DNA of 24,969 bases. It comes from an uncultured Bacteroidota bacterium. GTDB lineage: Bacteria; Bacteroidota; Bacteroidia; Chitinophagales; Chitinophagaceae. The position numbers and the translations under genes are program-made. The stretch spans positions 1 to 24,969 of the forward strand of contig CAIZMD010000351.1 of the NCBI GenBank assembly GCA_903933995.1, in the 5' to 3' direction. The notes beneath the pieces are model-generated. The model had not been told where the DNA came from, ran no database searches, and saw nothing but the letters and a program-made list of their open reading frames with translations. This document shows, in pieces, positions 24,157 to 24,969 of this stretch; position 1 is the first letter of the stretch; the number at the start of each line of letters is the position of its first letter.

Positions 24157-24969
24157 ATGATTAATTATCATTTAGAAGGCCTAATAGCTGCCCCATTTAC
24201 CCCTTTCAACAATAATGGTTCATTGAATCTTTCTATTATACCTACTTATTATCATATGCTCAAAGCTAATGGTGTTGTTGGGGCTTTTATATGTGGGTCA
24301 ACAGGGGAGGGTGTTTCTTTAACCATGGCTGAAAGAAAAGCAGTAGCAGAGGCCTGGGCTGATTGTGCAAAATTTGACAACGAGTTTAAGGTAATGACTT
24401 TAATAGGAGGAACATGTATTGCGGATTGTAAAGAATTAGCCATACATGCTCAAGCCGTTGGTTTGGACGCAGTTTCTTTTACCGCTCCTTTTTATTTTAA
24501 ACCGGCCAATGCAGAAGTGTTGGCAGAATGTTGTGCCGAAATTGCTGCTGTAGTTCCAGATTTCCCTTTTTATTATTACCATATTCCAGTTTTAACTGGG
24601 GTAGATTGTTCCATGTTGCAACTGTTGAAAGCTGTTGATGGGAAGGTTCCAAACTTTGCTGGTATTAAGTATACACATGAGGATTTTATGGACTTCTTTT
24701 CATGTATGAATTTTAAGAACGGTCAGTATGATATGCTTTGGGGTAGGGATGAAAACCTTTTGCCAGCTTTAGCATTAGGTACTAAAGCTGCCATTGGTAG
24801 CACTTTCAATTATGCAGCCCCTCTTTATTATCAAATTATTGAAGATTACAATAATGGTAAACAGGAATCAGCCCAATCATTACAACAAAAGTCAATTGAT
24901 ATGATTAGACTTTTGGGTAAATATGGTGGAATTGCAACTGGTAAAGCCTATATGAAACTGATAGGTTTA
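24157..24969 (+). CDS. nanA: N-acetylneuraminate lyase, 3' end outside window
   Basis: This class I aldolase of the DapA/NAL superfamily splits N-acetylneuraminate into N-acetylmannosamine and pyruvate in the cytoplasm. The first 271 residues are visible and the frame is open to the window end; relatives run ~300-320. Key residues are GSTGEG (47-52, carboxylate-binding loop), FYYYHIPVLTGV with catalytic Tyr141, and GIKYT with Schiff-base Lys171. The HIP version of the tyrosine motif and GSTFNYA (214-220) resemble the animal/Bacteroides type of lyase more than E. coli NanA (YNIP), and argue against dihydrodipicolinate synthase. The ATG follows operator box 3 by 4 bp. Downstream genes (epimerase, sialidase) would be expected beyond the window. 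Confidence 0.9.
   Translation, partial: MINYHLEGLIAAPFTPFNNNGSLNLSIIPTYYHMLKANGVVGAFICGSTGEGVSLTMAERKAVAEAWADCAKFDNEFKVMTLIGGTCIADCKELAIHAQAVGLDAVSFTAPFYFKPANAEVLAECCAEIAAVVPDFPFYYYHIPVLTGVDCSMLQLLKAVDGKVPNFAGIKYTHEDFMDFFSCMNFKNGQYDMLWGRDENLLPALALGTKAAIGSTFNYAAPLYYQIIEDYNNGKQESAQSLQQKSIDMIRLLGKYGGIATGKAYMKLIGL

Noticed and set aside
24157..24969. dapA (dihydrodipicolinate synthase)
   Set aside because: The YYYHIP and GSTFNYA blocks and the adjacent FCD regulator fit N-acetylneuraminate lyase better.

Overview
The window is AT-rich DNA from a member of the Bacteroidota. The evidence is two complete SusC/SusD pairs, many secreted proteins with short N-terminal signal peptides, weak or absent Shine-Dalgarno sequences, and -33/-7 (TTG / TAnnTTTG-like) promoter motifs. 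The gene content fits the Chitinophagaceae (Sediminibacterium/Ferruginibacter-like), but that placement is inference, since no rRNA or tRNA gene is present.

Region 1 (1-5354): the 3' part of a DUF885-family protein, a secreted sortilin/VPS10-like beta-propeller with about eleven Asp-box repeats, and, convergent with it, a secreted-type beta-propeller protein resembling glycosidases. Region 2 (5355-12383): a 353-bp intergenic stretch with a strong inverted repeat, then a plus-strand operon of SusC, the SusD lipoprotein, an SGNH (DUF4886-like) hydrolase and a DctA-type dicarboxylate:cation symporter. It reads as an import route for a small carboxylate or ester-bearing substrate and contains no glycoside hydrolase. 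Region 3 (12508-16406): a minus-strand run of three exported hydrolases, transcribed as esterase, M20 peptidase and class-C-beta-lactamase-like serine hydrolase. Region 4 (16407-17979): a lone ExbD/TolR gene downstream of a secreted endonuclease/exonuclease/phosphatase-family enzyme.

Region 5 (18149-24969) is the most coherent unit. A GntR/FadR-type (FCD) regulator is transcribed divergently from a second SusC/SusD pair, which is followed by the start of an N-acetylneuraminate lyase gene (nanA) that runs off the window. A 20-bp near-palindrome lies just upstream of the regulator gene and recurs at the susC promoter (17/20 identical). A weaker copy (14/18 over the core) lies directly before nanA. 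I read this as a local sialic-acid regulon: the SusCD pair imports sialylated glycans or free sialic acid, the lyase splits Neu5Ac into ManNAc and pyruvate, and the FCD-type regulator represses all three units. The operator also shows that the first ATG of the second susC (18991) is probably not used; translation more likely begins at 19027.

Several starts were moved inward from the longest open frame because the inner ATG begins a clean signal peptide or lipobox: the two SusDs, the SGNH hydrolase, the serine hydrolase and the EEP enzyme. No CRISPR array, insertion sequence, RNA gene or phage gene was seen.
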